This document shows positions 21,775 to 33,713 of a stretch of 64,000 nt of DNA, one piece after another. Below the pieces are notes generated by a model. The model saw nothing but the letters and a program-made list of their open reading frames with translations. It was not told the origin of the DNA and ran no database searches. Both the position numbers and the translations under genes were made by a program. The stretch comes from Gamsiella multidivaricata (taxonomy: Eukaryota > Mortierellomycota > Mortierellomycetes > Mortierellales > Mortierellaceae). The DNA is taken from positions 186,001 through 250,000 of the forward strand of contig NW_026251749.1 of NCBI RefSeq assembly GCF_025024155.1. Direction: 5' to 3'. Every line of letters starts with the position of its first letter. The first letter of the stretch is position 1.

Positions 21775-24700
21775 ATGCCTCCACGACGCACTCTACAATC
21801 TCAGCAACAGCAACATCCACAGCCACAACTGCAGGCAATGCCCCCGCCGCCTCCACCAGGCCCCCACAACGCTACTCCACGCCCACAACCTCTCTTCCGT
21901 GCCCACTCTTCGTCGACTTTGCACATGCAGCAAATCGCACCAGCGTTCCCGTCTTACCAGCAGCAGCCCAGCGCCAGCACCACCACCACCAACACCCCAA
22001 CGGATCCATCCCAACATGCGCTTCGATTCCAGCAGCATCAGCCAGCACAGCCTTACGAGAGCCTGAGTTCGACAACGCACACTCCGGTAGTCTCGCAGAT
22101 GTGGCACCACAGCGCACCTATAACTCCCACTCCCACTTCTACTCCTGCGAGTACGGCCGTGGCGGCAGGCGCTGGAACGACGATGGAGCAGCTGCGACAG
22201 CGACTGGATCCGCGACAACAACAGCAGCATCAGCAGCAGGAGCACTTTCGACAACAGATGTATCAACTCCGGTCTCAGACTCCGAGCACCGCGAGAACCG
22301 AAATACGCCAACAGCAACAGGAGGACAAAGAGGAGGAGCCTGGAAGGGGACAGTATCTCGCGATCACGTCCCGGACTCAGTCGCACCCGCAACAGCAACA
22401 CCAAGTCCCAGGAATGCCGGTGTACATCCGCCCACCAACCTATTCGATCCCACTGGGAGTCTCGAATCCATGGACGTCCACACAGCCGATATCCGGAGTA
22501 GCTCCAGGCCAAAGTCCAGTGCCAGGTCTAGTATCAGGATCGGCGACGTACTTGCAGCGCGCGCTTAATCTCCCAACATCTTCATCGTCATTGTCGACGA
22601 ACCGGACTGGAAGAGCAGGAGACCCGTACCCGATACCCCCTCGCACACGCGCTCAACGACAGACGCCTGAAACGAGTGTGGCCCAGTCCATGCAGCCGAC
22701 GCCGACGCCGTTGCAGCGTAATCGGAGGAATACTGCTTCTACACCTCCTGCAGAGTCCACGGAGCAGGGCCAAGGAAGAGGAAGAGAGCTACAGGTATTG
22801 AGACGCTCGCCCAGATTCCAGTCGCCTCCTCCCCCAGAGACCAGAGAGGCGGCGGCAACAACGACATCAACAACAGCAGGAGCGACTCCAATAGAGCAGC
22901 CTATAAACGCACCGCCTGCGCCGTCGACGGCACCGACCATATCGGAGCCCGCAGAAGAATCACGCCTCCCGCCCCAGGCCCCATTCGCTGTCCAATCCCC
23001 ACATGATCTCTCCAGAAACACCGATGACATGCACGACATCCACATGTCCTCCCTTGAAGACGACCTCCTCTCTCCCGAAGGCTCGTCCGAACCTCCGATC
23101 GAAGTGACCCTGAACATTGACATCCCCAAACGCTCGAGTCCTGCGGCGGCCGGAGACGTGAGTGCCACGGTCTTGAGTGTGAACCCGTCTTGGCATTGCA
23201 TCTTTATCGAACAAGTCCACGACCGCAAGATTCGAACCGCCGTCAGAGTCCAGTTCTGTCCAAGCATCGTCGGTGGCGGTGGCACTAGTGCTGGTGGTGG
23301 GACGAGCAGAGCATCAGGAGGGCGGAGAGAAAAGGTCGCTAGGTTAAAGTCAATTCAAGTGGTCGGGTACAAGAGTCGCCAGGTAGAGTTGACGCGACGG
23401 ATCGTTGGCAAAAGGCTGATCGAGCGTGGAGGCATCCTTGGTAAGTGCTTCAACAGTAACAGCTATAGTGCGTGGTTCTTTTATATGTGAAGTCTGTTTG
23501 CCATGCTTTGTTGCTGACCTGTCAATAACCATGCTCCATACCGTTATCCCTTTTGTGTGGATGTATGTGGATGTATGTGTGTGTTCGTACGCCCTTTATA
23601 GTGCACCTGGACCCCTCGGCGATCAGCTACAACGAAGCCTCTTACGGCTTCACGCTCTGCCTAACAACCTTCCCTCCCGAACGACTCTCTCACTCTTCTT
23701 CTCCAAGCGCAAGCATACACCCAGACGAACCCCTCCCCCTGATCCGACAACAGAATTCTGCATACTGTCGACGGAACCTAAAGGAGCTTTACTACGACAC
23801 CATCTCAAAGGATGTGGCGATCACAGTCCGTCCCTCGGGAGAGGTCTTTTATGCGCATTCTGTTGTACTGGAGAGCTTTGGGTTCTTCCGTGCCTTGCTC
23901 GAGCGTGCCGCCAGGGAAGCGGCGACCTCTACGGATTTGTCTTCAGGCATGGGAGCAGGAATTGGGATAGGCGCGGGACTGAGAACTGGAATGGGTACGC
24001 AAGGTGTTGAGGCGATGGAAACAAACACTATGGACGCAGCCATGTACGCCAGCAGCAGCAGCAACAGTAGCAACATCAATCCGAGCAGCCAGTATGCTGT
24101 CGATGAGGAAGGATACGCACGACCACTCCATCCCACTCCTCCACCGCCTCTAACTCCACCTTTGGCTATCCCAACATTGCGACAACGACAACAACGTGGG
24201 ACGGCTCCGGAGGTTCTGCAACAGGACCGTGCCGATGGAATCGACACAACGACAACCACGCGGACGAACCGAGTCCGAACGCAGGTCGAGATCCGTGGAG
24301 CGAGTCCGAATATCTTCCGGGCGATCTTACACTACATGTACATGGGACATATCCCTACAAGCCTCGCGGAGTTGACCTCTACTCCTACTCCTACTTCGCA
24401 ACGCAGACGACCAGATTCGGGAAGAACTGAGGCGGTAGTGGAACCCGCGAGGTCTGATGAGCGGATGGAGGGTCCAGGATCGAATTCTATCGCGACAGTA
24501 GAGCGTGAGCGTGAGGGTACAGATCTGTCTACAGGAGGTCAGTCTTCGATGGCGGCGCCGCACACAACAAGTATGTCGACCCCCCTCTAGATGCCCGGAT
24601 GGGGCCTTCCACCTCGGCTTCAAATCTACTCACGACTCACTCACCCTTCTTCTCCTCCCTATTTTCGTTCAAACTTCCCTGGCTCTAGATTTCTCCTGGC

Positions 24701-25065
24701 GCGACCTCTACGAAGCCGGACAGAGCTTCCAAATCAGTGGCCTCATCCAGCTCTCGAAACTCGTCCTCCTCGCCCGGTTAGATCCAGAACTCGCCATCCA
24801 AGAGCTCTTCGAATGGGCCTACCTCCACTGGGCCCTCGTTCCTTCTTATGCCGGTTTCTTGATCGAGAACATGGCCCCTGCGATGTTACGCGGCGAGGGC
24901 GCTGAGGACGGTGAGGGAGGGATGAAGGACGGAGGAGAGGAGGAAGGGTGGAAGAGAAAGTCGGTGATGTGGAGATATCATGATCGGTGCCCGAAGTTCG
25001 ATGATATCATGGTCGTCTTCTTGAAGATGCTGAATGAGCGCAAGGAGACCAACATGTTGGTCTGA
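21775..25065 (+). CDS. Large BTB/POZ-domain protein
   Basis: Three exons: 21775-23440, 23602-24570, 24689-25065; 1003 residues. Residues 1 to about 400 are Q-, P-, S- and T-rich with no domain. A conserved beta-rich region follows (NPSWHCIFIEQVHDRKIRTA to YGFTLCLTTFPPERL), of a kind that precedes BTB in related fungal proteins. The BTB core runs from KDVAITVRPSGEVFYAHSVV (a variant of the D-V-x-F-x-V motif) through LESFGFFRALLERA to IFRAILHYMYMGHIP. About 120 low-complexity residues are inserted inside it, after the first half. The C-terminal exon encodes LYEAGQSFQISGLIQLSKLV, the helical end of the BTB/start of a BACK-like region. BTB proteins of this type usually serve as Cul3 substrate adaptors or homodimerise; no Kelch, MATH or zinc finger is present. 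Confidence 0.8.
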
Positions 25066-25434
25066 AGGAGGGTCAAATGCGCGCCAAAAAAAAAAAAAAA
25101 AAAAAAAAAATTCCGCGTCCGAAATAGTTCTAAGGGGAAGCGATATCTCATGCCCCGTTGCGATTCTTTATTGCTCTGCCTCATTATATGCTTGCAACTT
25201 GCTTTGATATCTGTTTTGACAACATGCTTCCAATAAAATAACCCTTTCGCGAAACAATTCACTTCTTGGAATTTATTTGACACAAATACTATAGTACAGA
25301 AAAAAGAAAAAAGAATGTGCATCTTAAAGAGCAGCCGGATATAAGGATCGAAGGATATGTACAGTTCACTGTGAATGAATCTGAACCTAGGAATGGAAGG
25401 TATACAACTGGTTCTTCAAAAGCAAAAAAGGGAC
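25066..25434. other. Convergent 3' region with A25
   Basis: The space between the BTB stop and the histidine phosphatase stop. A run of 25 A at 25086-25110 lies 20 bases after the BTB stop codon. AATAAA-like elements near 25234 could serve polyadenylation. Nothing else seen. Confidence 0.5.
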
Positions 25435-27152
25435 CTAGCGACGAAGATCTCGATCGAGATGTGCGGTATAAGTCTGATAGTCCAGAAGCCATCGCCCTTC
25501 TTCCTGGGCGACGATCTGTGTGAGTCTTGATTGCATCAAAGCATCCAACAATACTGGCTCATAGTCTTTGTTGGTACCGTTCGCCGTATGACCGGACAAA
25601 GGCCATTCGTCCTCCATGGTCGATGAAGGCGTCCAGCGACAACGTGAGATTGAGCAATTCGGAACCGGGACCAGCACCGGCATCTGCAGACATGCCTCTA
25701 GCAGAGCTGTGAAGAAAAAATAATTACAATCGAACATTGATTAGATATAAGGCAAGAGGCAGGAATCCCACTCGGTGGGATTGGCTACAACCGCAGAAAG
25801 AGAGGAATGAAAAGACCTTACCATTGACGGGGGAGGCATGGGTAACAAAGACGATGGAGAGATCGCGATCCTTATCCTTAACCTTGGCTGCTGGACCGGT
25901 GTAAGCGGCTAGGATATGAGCGAGTGTCTGTTCCAGTCTGGTCTGCATCTCCTCCCGGGTCTCGGGCCAGTTGGGGAGCTGTCGTTCCTTGGCAGAGTAT
26001 TTCCAGTCGATGGAGTAGTACTGCTCATGGTCTCGTCTCGACAGCGCAAAGTCCTGCATCCGCTGGACGATGATCGAGTCGGGCACTGGCTCGGAGACAT
26101 ATTCGAGGGACAGCCATTCTATTGAAAGGATGCACGGGAAAAGATAGTGTGTTTAATATATCCGCACTCTCCATGGCTGTAAAGACATACTAACAGCCGC
26201 CCAAGAAAGAGTAGTACGAGTGAACCCGCGAACACCGCCTTAAACCGCTCGGCCACCTCTTCTCGAAAGGGTCGTTTTCCTCCCACATGATACAGGGTAC
26301 ACAAAGAAAAAAATAAATAATAGACAAACACATGGTCGTCCGTCCAACGAACGTGTGGAGTCAAACGAAAAGAAAAAGGAAAGGAATGAGAAGGAATGAA
26401 CAGAGGGAATGAAGCCCTCCATGGCATGGAGTGAATGCAATCACCATCCACAAACAACACACCCAGAGACAAGAGAAAACCAAGGCCAAATACTTGCCTG
26501 CGAGCCCTGACTCAACTGAGACAGTGACCAGGTCCCTGTCGTCGCCGTCGACTTCACCGCCCAGCTTCTTGGCATCCAACTCCTTCTCCCCTATCGAAGA
26601 AGGGGAGGCCATGCGCATACCGATGGCCATCTCGATCGCAGTCTGCGAGCACCTCAGGAACGGACTTGTCACGATCGCAAAGTGATGCTTCCGCCTGTTC
26701 TCGCTGCTGCGGCGGCGACCAGTGCCACCAAGGTTGCTATTGCAGCCAGTCTGGTGGGTCTCGAGTGATGGAATGTCACCGTGAGCGCCTCCTTGACTGG
26801 TGCTGCACATGGTACTCTGATGCTCGTGAGTGTCGAGACAGAAGCGGTTGAGGCTGGGAGAGTCAGGCGGCGTGATTCTCTGCAGAGTCCAATGCTGTGG
26901 CCCGCTTTCCATCGCAGTTGCTGCAGTGGTGCCAAGACTGGTTGCTGAAGAGGTAGAGAATGAAGATCCAGAGGAGCGGGACTCGTGAGCAAAGTCGCGG
27001 ATTATCTTGCCGGTCTGTCTGGCCTGGTGCTTGCCCTGTTCTGTCAATGGTGGGTCCTGCGGACAGGGCGATGTGCCTGCCCAAGAAAAGTCGACCTGGT
27101 CGATGCGCTGTCCATGTCGCACGAAATAAAGATTAATAGTCGTTCCTGGCAT
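25435..27152 (-). CDS. Histidine phosphatase (phosphoglycerate mutase-like)
   Basis: Three exons on the minus strand: 27152-26498, 26118-25822, 25706-25435; 407 residues. The N-terminal LYFVRHGQRIDQVDFSW carries the RHG signature with the catalytic His. SPFLRCSQTAIEMA holds the second conserved Arg, VESGLAEWLSLEY is the conserved acidic segment, and FVTHASPVNA gives the second catalytic His. The order and the VE-x-GL-x-EW motif resemble the Sts/UBASH3 and TFIIIC tau55-like branch rather than glycolytic mutases. A Ser/His-rich insert of about 90 residues sits after the first motif. Intron 1 (26119-26497) has a perfect GC-type donor (AG|GCAAGT); only that splice joins the E of GLAEW in frame. 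The intron is 379 bases, long for this window. Substrate unknown; phosphotyrosine or metabolite phosphatase are both possible. Confidence 0.85.
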
Positions 27153-28870
27153 CCTTCAGGTCCTTGTCTTTCTTTGCCTTGCTGAGGAAATATGTCTTCT
27201 TGGTCGTTGCTGTTGCGGTCGTAGAAGCCCTTGTCGCTGGTGCTGATGCCGTCGTCGTCGAAAGGGTCAGGAAAGGAGTGCTGAGGAGGAATGAGCGAAA
27301 AGGAGGAGGTGGCACTGTGCACTCATAGTCTATACGCCCGCAGTCATCAGACGAAGCCTATTCGTTCTACCGACATGTGATAATGCACATAAAAGGGATC
27401 TCCCATAAGTCCCACAGGGATACCCGTTCGCTGGCTTTTTCCACAAGCTCATGACGACTTTACTCATGTCGTCCGGTGCTAGACCACATGTGCATGTAGG
27501 CTGTCGCTCTCGCGAGAATATGTAAATGTATTGGGCTTGGTCCAGTAGCAGCCAAGTGGGCTTGTTAGTGGCTATACGCGGGCTGTGAATGCATATTACG
27601 TCCATTAGTAAGTATTAATAACATGTCGCGGACAGAAGGAAAACACTCCAGCGGATGAATGAAGGATGTGTGGCAGAGAAGGGAGGCTGGAAGGGGTGCG
27701 GACTAATTGCAGGCTTGCACTGGCACCGCCAGACGTGTGCGTGCCTGTGTCTGTGTCTGTGTGCGCCGGGGTGGAGTCGGACATGGAAATAAAGCGAAAG
27801 CTCATGGGAAATCCTCCTCTGCCGACCAGTCATGTCAAAGAGGTCTTGTGCCCCGCGCTTCTTATAGTTTGCAGGAAATGAGCACTAGTCCGCCAGTGTC
27901 CATTTGTCGTTGTGCGTGTGTATGTCGTGTACACAGCCGGGGCTATCATCCCCCTTCTTAGCTTTCAGCCGGTTATTACCAAGCCGGGTTCCGTGGACAA
28001 CATCTACGGGGCGAATATGCTCACTTGGACACTGAGCATTGGATGTGTCAAGGGATGGAGAGATGGCACAGTCCACTGCTTCTCAAGCTGCTGTGCTGCC
28101 TCCTACGACCCCTGCCACAGAGGCGGATTGTTGTTTCCGACTCTTAAACTGCATAGCTAGACATATCTCGATAGACAGATCCAATCAATCTAAAATAATG
28201 CTCATATGCATCCAACCGTAAAACACGCCACAGAAGTGTAGGTGGAGAGGGAAAGGGGCGGGAACCAAGCTAGGTGAAATGGAGCTGTCGGCGGATAGGA
28301 GAGATAAGGCGATCAGTTATGAAGAGGTTGAATCGGTAATGAATATGTTTGAGTGGGACCGAGTGTCCCTGTTGCTGCTACAGTCCACAGGAGGAGGGAG
28401 GCGATGCACACAATGCAATAATGAAAGGGTCAGACAGATTACAGGACCATGTTAAACCCCCCATTGAGAAACAGCACACTACAGCAACAACAACAACAAC
28501 AACAACAACAATAATAGCTGTAGCAAACAAATAGTAGCAAATAAGCAACAACAATAATAATACCCATCTCTTCCTCTTCTCCCTCTTCTTCTTCCTCTTC
28601 TTCTTCCTCTTCTCCTTCTTCTTCTTCCTCTTCTTCTCCAACTCCAACTCCAACTCTCATTCCTTTCTCTCTCTCCATCCCGGACTGATTCCTATTTCTC
28701 AACGAACTGTGCCCACGAGCGTATTTCATATTTCACACTCAGACACACGCGCACCCCCCTGTGGCAAAGTCCCCATTTCACCACTCCTCACACCTCGCCA
28801 CTCTTCTGCCGCCTAAGCCCTATTTCCTCCTCTTTCTCGTCTCCATCCTCTCTCGAACCCTTTGCCAGAG
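27153..28870. promoter_or_regulatory. Divergent intergenic region
   Basis: 1.7 kb between the histidine phosphatase (-) and the arrestin gene (+), presumably holding both promoters. It contains a (CAA)n microsatellite at about 28483-28511, a CTT/CTC tract at 28567-28640 and a GT-rich run near 27740-27765. No TATA box stands out close to either start, and the short open frames have no motif. Confidence 0.45.
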
Positions 28871-31233
28871 ATGGTCGGAAAGCTGTTCAACGACTTGGTC
28901 ACGGCCCTGGACATCATCCCCTCCTCCTCAACCGTCCACCTCTGTGTCCACCACCCATCCACCTGCGCTCTCTCGGGCAAGGTTCGCGTCCTCGCCAAAC
29001 GCCCCTGTATCTACAAGTCCCTCGTCCTCACCGTCACCGGCACCACCCGCATCTGCAGTCGACAGGGCTCCAGGACCATCAAAGCCAAGCAGGTCTTCTT
29101 GAATGTATCGAAGGAGATTCTCTTTGAGGGCCACAGTGCCACCGGAAGGAGGAACTCGGCATTAGCGCAGGGAAATGCGGAGACTGGAATGGCGCCACGC
29201 GACAGTCCGAATACTGAAGAAGGAGCACGAGAGAGAGAGCAGTCGCCCTCGGGGACGACCCCAGCATCGCCGCCATCCAGGACACAGAACCAACTGCTCC
29301 CAGGCGTAAACGATATCGACTTCCGGATCGAATTCCCCTCCCACATACGCTCCAAGGCCTCCACCTCTACTCCATCGCCCTCCACCCCCTCACCGCAATC
29401 AGACCCCGACCTATGCAGCCTCCCCTCCGGCCCCATGAAAACCACCGCCGGCGACTCCTCCATCATGTACACCCTCCGCGCAACGCTCGTCCTGTCCCGG
29501 CGAGACATTCTCGTGAACAACCATATGACGGCCACCACCCCCTTCCGGGTCCAGTCATGGCAGGACACGATCGATTACCGACAGAGTGAAGACCACTCCT
29601 TCCACGGAAAGCGGCGCGGAAAGATCGAGTTCCAGTTCCAGGTACCGAAGCAGTTAGACCTTAGAAGGCTCCAAGAGCTGCAGTTTGGGTTCAAGGCCAG
29701 TTGGCGGACTCTGCAAGATCAGCTTAAAGTCAAGGAAGTACAGTACTATATTGTAGAGGAGGAGCATCAGCTGTAAGTGGCCTTGTTCGTGTTATCTGTT
29801 ATCATGAGTCAAATTAGCGTTTTCTAGGGGTAGAATTACGGTTCGGGCCCTGGCGACTCATGTGTCTCATATCTCCTCTCGCGTACATTCCCTGCGACCT
29901 CCTCCGTAGGTTCGGTCCAAAGGTCGTCCCAATAATGAACACCTCCATCATCTCGACCTCCGCCCTGCACGACTGCTCCAGCTACACCATCCCGACCAAC
30001 ACCTGGGGCCAACTCCGAGCCGCTGCTCGTCTCCAGATCCCTCAGCCCAACACCGTCCTCGAAACCACAACCCTGCCCTGGCCCCACACCCTCTCGGTCT
30101 CCCACAAGTTGCGAGTCCTCATCAAGTTCGATCGCACATTCGCAAAGGAACGTGATCTCCAGCTGTCGTTTCCGATCTTGATACACCCGACACTTGAGGA
30201 AGATGGAGCACCAGTCCATCAGGATATGGACTATCGTGAGCGGCACAGGCCCAGGAGGGGGAGCCGACGTCGACGTAGCAGGGCGCTATACGGAATCGTC
30301 CCTGTAAACCAGGACGATGATGAGGATGGGTATGATGAGGACAGTGAGGATGAAGTACCCTTGCCCGTGTACGCGGATCGCGATTCGACCTTACTATTGA
30401 TGGTCGGAGAGGAGGTCCAGATGGTCCCCGGCTTGAGCCTGGGGCTCGACGAAACGACCATGGGAATGACTTATCCGAACGGGACACCCATCCGCTCCCC
30501 CTCATCCGACAGCTCCATGCCAAACTCACCCGTATCCCCGAATGAGTCCTTCCCCTCCCCTTCACCGTCGTCGCCGTCGTCGCATTTTTTGAGTGGAGAG
30601 CCGATTCGGGGGGAGCAACACACATGGACAACAGCAACAACGACGACGACGGCGATGCCACGTCGTCCCGTGAGTCTGACGCCCGTCTCGTCCGCGTATT
30701 TCGAGACCGCCTTGGCGTCTGGATCGGCACCCAGAAGACACTCTACGATCGAGCAATTGCAGACCCATAGGGACAGGTTTCTCCCACCACCGTATGTCAT
30801 GCCCTCGTTGGAAGAGTCCCCAGAGACGGCGATATCCGCATCGCGAACCGGTTCTCTGAGCGTGAACCAGGAGGTTGGGCATGGAGGAGATATGCACAGG
30901 AATGGGGCCAGTAGCAGTGACCATGGCCCAACGTTTTATTCGACATCGGCGGCAGGACCGTCGTCGTCGTCCGCACCCATCGCGCCACCGAGTCCGCCAT
31001 ACGAGATCCAAGAGGAACCACTCTGCTTCTCTGCTGGGGATTCGTCATCTGACGCCTCCTCGTCGTCGTCTTTGTCCGCCCCTTCGGACTCTTCGGATTC
31101 ATCGGACTCTTCGGGCTCGTTTTCTTCATCATCACGTTCTCCACCATCGCCGTCTTCGGATTCGGATTCGGAGGGCGCTTCCTTTAGTCGTAGATTGATG
31201 GATACCAGCACCAACGCAGAGGATTCTTGTTAA
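28871..31233 (+). CDS. Arrestin-like adaptor with PPxY motif
   Basis: Two exons, 28871-29772 and 29910-31233; 741 residues. The start MVGKLFNDLVTALDI leads into an arrestin N-lobe (LCVHHPSTCALSGKVRVLAK, VTGTTRICSRQG), interrupted by about 60 low-complexity residues, then resumes at NDIDFRIEFPSHI. The C-lobe begins in exon 2 (TLSVSHKLRVLIKFDR, RDLQLSFPILIHP). The tail is Ser/Pro-rich and contains PPPY at about residue 593, a ligand for WW domains of Rsp5/Nedd4 ubiquitin ligases. Fungal arrestin-related adaptors recruit Rsp5 to nutrient permeases for endocytosis, so that role is likely; client transporters are unknown. Acidic Asp/Glu runs near residue 430 resemble loop inserts in other family members. 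Confidence 0.82.
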
Positions 31234-31407
31234 ATAAACTTTACATATTCTTACCTCCGACCATCGCTTTTAACAATTCCTCTATGCTAATAATTAACGA
31301 TCCTAAATGTTTGTATCAGGCAATCTGATACAATTTGATCCGCACAGCGTTTTATTTGGGGATACATTCTCCTCCTCTCCTCTTCTCTCCACCACAGCTC
31401 CCACGCT

Positions 31408-33153
31408 CTAGTGATAAATCTCCTTGACGAGCTCCTTGAGTTCAACCACAAACCTACGGACATCCTCAAACCGCGAATACAACGGCGTGGGGGCCACACG
31501 GATCACATCCGGCTTACGCTCATCTCCGATGATCGCCTTCTTCGCCAGCTCCTCAAAGATCTCCATCATCTTGCCCCGCTTAAACACCAAGCTGAGCTGG
31601 CACCCACGCTGCTCCGGGTCCGAGGGCGTGATGATGTCGAGGACATCGGTTGAGAATTCTGTAATGAGGAGGTGGTAAAGGTATCCGGTCAGAAGGTAGG
31701 ACTTTGCACGCATGTCTTGCATGGTCGTCTTCTCAAAGACGGAGAGCGAGCCTAGCAAGGCACTGGTTGTAAGGACCGAGGGGTTTGAGTGCTGGAATCC
31801 TGCAGCGCCTGGAATCGGCTTGAATTCTATGGGTGCGTTATTGAATGGTCAGTACGCATTATTTTTACATGGATAAACTGTATTTTTTTTTCATTTTTTT
31901 TTTTCTCTTTTTTTCTTTTCTTTGGAAGAGCAAGACTGTACCGTTAACCATATCAAAACGGGTGCCCTTATCGTGTCCCCACCAACCAGCCAGACGGTTA
32001 CGACCAAAGTCGTTGGCATGGCGCTCGTGCACAAAGATACCGGCAATGCCTCCGGGGCCTGAATTCAAGTACTTGTAGGAGCACCAGCACGCAAAGTCGA
32101 CATTCCAGTCGTGCAGCTGCACCGGCACATTGCCTGCCGCATGCGCCAAATCCCATCCCACAATGCATCCCTATCAGAACACGATTGGGTGCAAAAATAA
32201 AATAAAATAAAATAAAATAAAATCCAGGATATTGTCAGCTGAACATAGCTCGTCTATTGGTACAATCAAGAAGGGTTTTTTTAAAGAATGCTTGGTTTTT
32301 TTTACCTTGGCTTGCGCAGCTTTGGTGATCTTCTCGATCTCAAAATACTGACCCGTATAGAACTGGATCCCCGAGAAACACACGACCGCAATCTCCTCCC
32401 CATGCTTCTCAATCGTCTCCAAAATATCCTCTGTCCTCAGCAGCGTCTCCCCTTCCCTGGGCTCTTGACAAATCAGACTATCCTTTGGCTCCAATCCATG
32501 CCAGCGGATTTGACTTTCGATCGCATAATGATCCGAGGGGAAGGCCTTTGACTCGATCAGGACCTTATGACGATCCTTCGTAGGCGTATAGAACGCCGCA
32601 AAGAGTGCGTGCAGGTTCGACGTCAACGTGTTCATGATCGCGACCTCATCCTTCTTCGCACCAACGACCCGGGCGGATTGTTCCTGGACGGTCTCTTCGA
32701 TTCGCACCCAGGGACGGCCGAAGCGGTGCTTGAAATGAGAGTTCACGGCACCCTCGCCCCAGACCTCGAGTTCTTCACTCACATAGCGTTTCACGGCCTT
32801 GGGAAGCAGGCCCAGTGAATTGCCACAAAAGTAGATACAGCTCTCCTCTGGGTTCGAGGCGCCTAAATTCATTTGAATGAACAGCCAGAAAAGAAGAGGC
32901 CAATTGAGTGTGTTGATTCAAAAAATGCGATGCAGGGTTAATGCCGTGCGAAAATCAAGGCGCCAGCTACTATCGAGTTCCTACCTGGAGCAATTTCACC
33001 GCGGGTGGGGATGATGAACTCAGTGCGGAGGTCCTTGAGGGGGTCGCGGTCGTCCATGAAGGCGGCAAAGGACGGGTCAAGGAAGGAGTCGGCCTTGGAC
33101 TGGGCCAGGAACTGGTTCAGCTGTTCCTGGGGGTTCACTTTGGTAGCGGTCAT
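31408..33153 (-). CDS. Kynureninase
   Basis: Four exons on the minus strand: 33153-32985, 32862-32306, 32170-31942, 31826-31408; 457 residues, full length. It is a PLP enzyme cleaving kynurenine and 3-hydroxykynurenine to anthranilate or 3-hydroxyanthranilate plus alanine, in tryptophan breakdown and de novo NAD synthesis. Visible hallmarks are [12 protein letters not shown] near the N-terminus, [36 protein letters not shown], and [13 protein letters not shown] with the PLP-binding lysine (about residue 275). The C-terminal [16 protein letters not shown] is also conserved. The intron at 32171-32305 contains an AAAAT repeat. It is divergent from the adenylate kinase gene 560 bases away. Cytosolic location is expected, since no targeting peptide is seen. 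Confidence 0.95.
32193..32224. repeat. (AAAAT)n pentanucleotide repeat
   Basis: About six units of AAAAT/ATAAA within intron 2 of the kynureninase gene. Confidence 0.9.
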
Positions 33154-33595
33154 AATGGGGATCCTTTCAAATTCTTATTTTTGTTTCACACAAACACACG
33201 CGCACACACAGAGGAGGGAGATCACAAAGAGAAGAGAAGAAAAAGAAAAAGAAAGAAAAAAAAGGGAGGGGGATGAGCAGGCAGCAGAGGAGCGATGAGG
33301 GATGGGGAGGAGGATGGGGATGGGGATGGGGCTGATGAGGATGGAGGACGGGGAGGAGTGTGGGAAACTCGCGCCCCACTACCTCTTAAGTAGACTGCTT
33401 AAGAGGCAGTTGCACAGAGGGACAGAGGGGACAGACAGCCGTTGATGGGCCCAAAGAAGAAGCAGTCTCCCCCTGCCTCGAACCTTAAAGAGAGGGTATA
33501 AAAGGGGGCAAAGGGTTCTTCCTTTTACCCCACTTTCCGCTCCATCTTTCTTTCTCTCTTTCTCTCTTTCTTTCTTTCTCTTCTCTCTTTCTCTC

Positions 33596-33627
<32 letters not shown>

Positions 33628-33713
33628 CTCTCTTCTTTATTCTTCTCTCTTTCATTCCGCCTCCAATTGCTGTCGACTGCCCCTCCCCTCCCCTCCCCAC
33701 TGCTGACTAATCA
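33154..33713. promoter_or_regulatory. Divergent promoter, kynureninase / adenylate kinase
   Basis: 560 bases between two starts. The half next to kynureninase (33215-33360) is purine-rich on the plus strand. The half next to adenylate kinase has a TATA box followed by a 120-base CTTT/CTCT tract (33530-33655). A short CA run lies near 33190-33210. Confidence 0.55.
33497..33504 (+). promoter_or_regulatory. TATA box of adenylate kinase gene
   Basis: TATAAAAG lies about 210 bases before the adenylate kinase ATG and just upstream of a long pyrimidine tract, the usual order for a fungal core promoter. Confidence 0.5.

Noticed and set aside
21564..22568. 335-codon plus-strand frame overlapping the BTB gene
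   Set aside because: It is a shadow frame of the repetitive CAG/CAC-rich N-terminus; it has no domain and no splice continuation.
26190..26285. Minus-strand tRNA-like sequence: an A-box-like TGGCCGAGCGGTTTAAGG with a B-box-like GGGTTCACTC in the histidine phosphatase intron
   Set aside because: The boxes are about 16 bases too close and no anticodon arm or 7-bp acceptor stem can be drawn, so at best it is a tRNA-Ser/Leu fragment.
27707..27961. Cys/Val-rich frames around 27.7-27.9 kb
   Set aside because: They come from a GT-rich microsatellite and lack start context, splice sites and domains.
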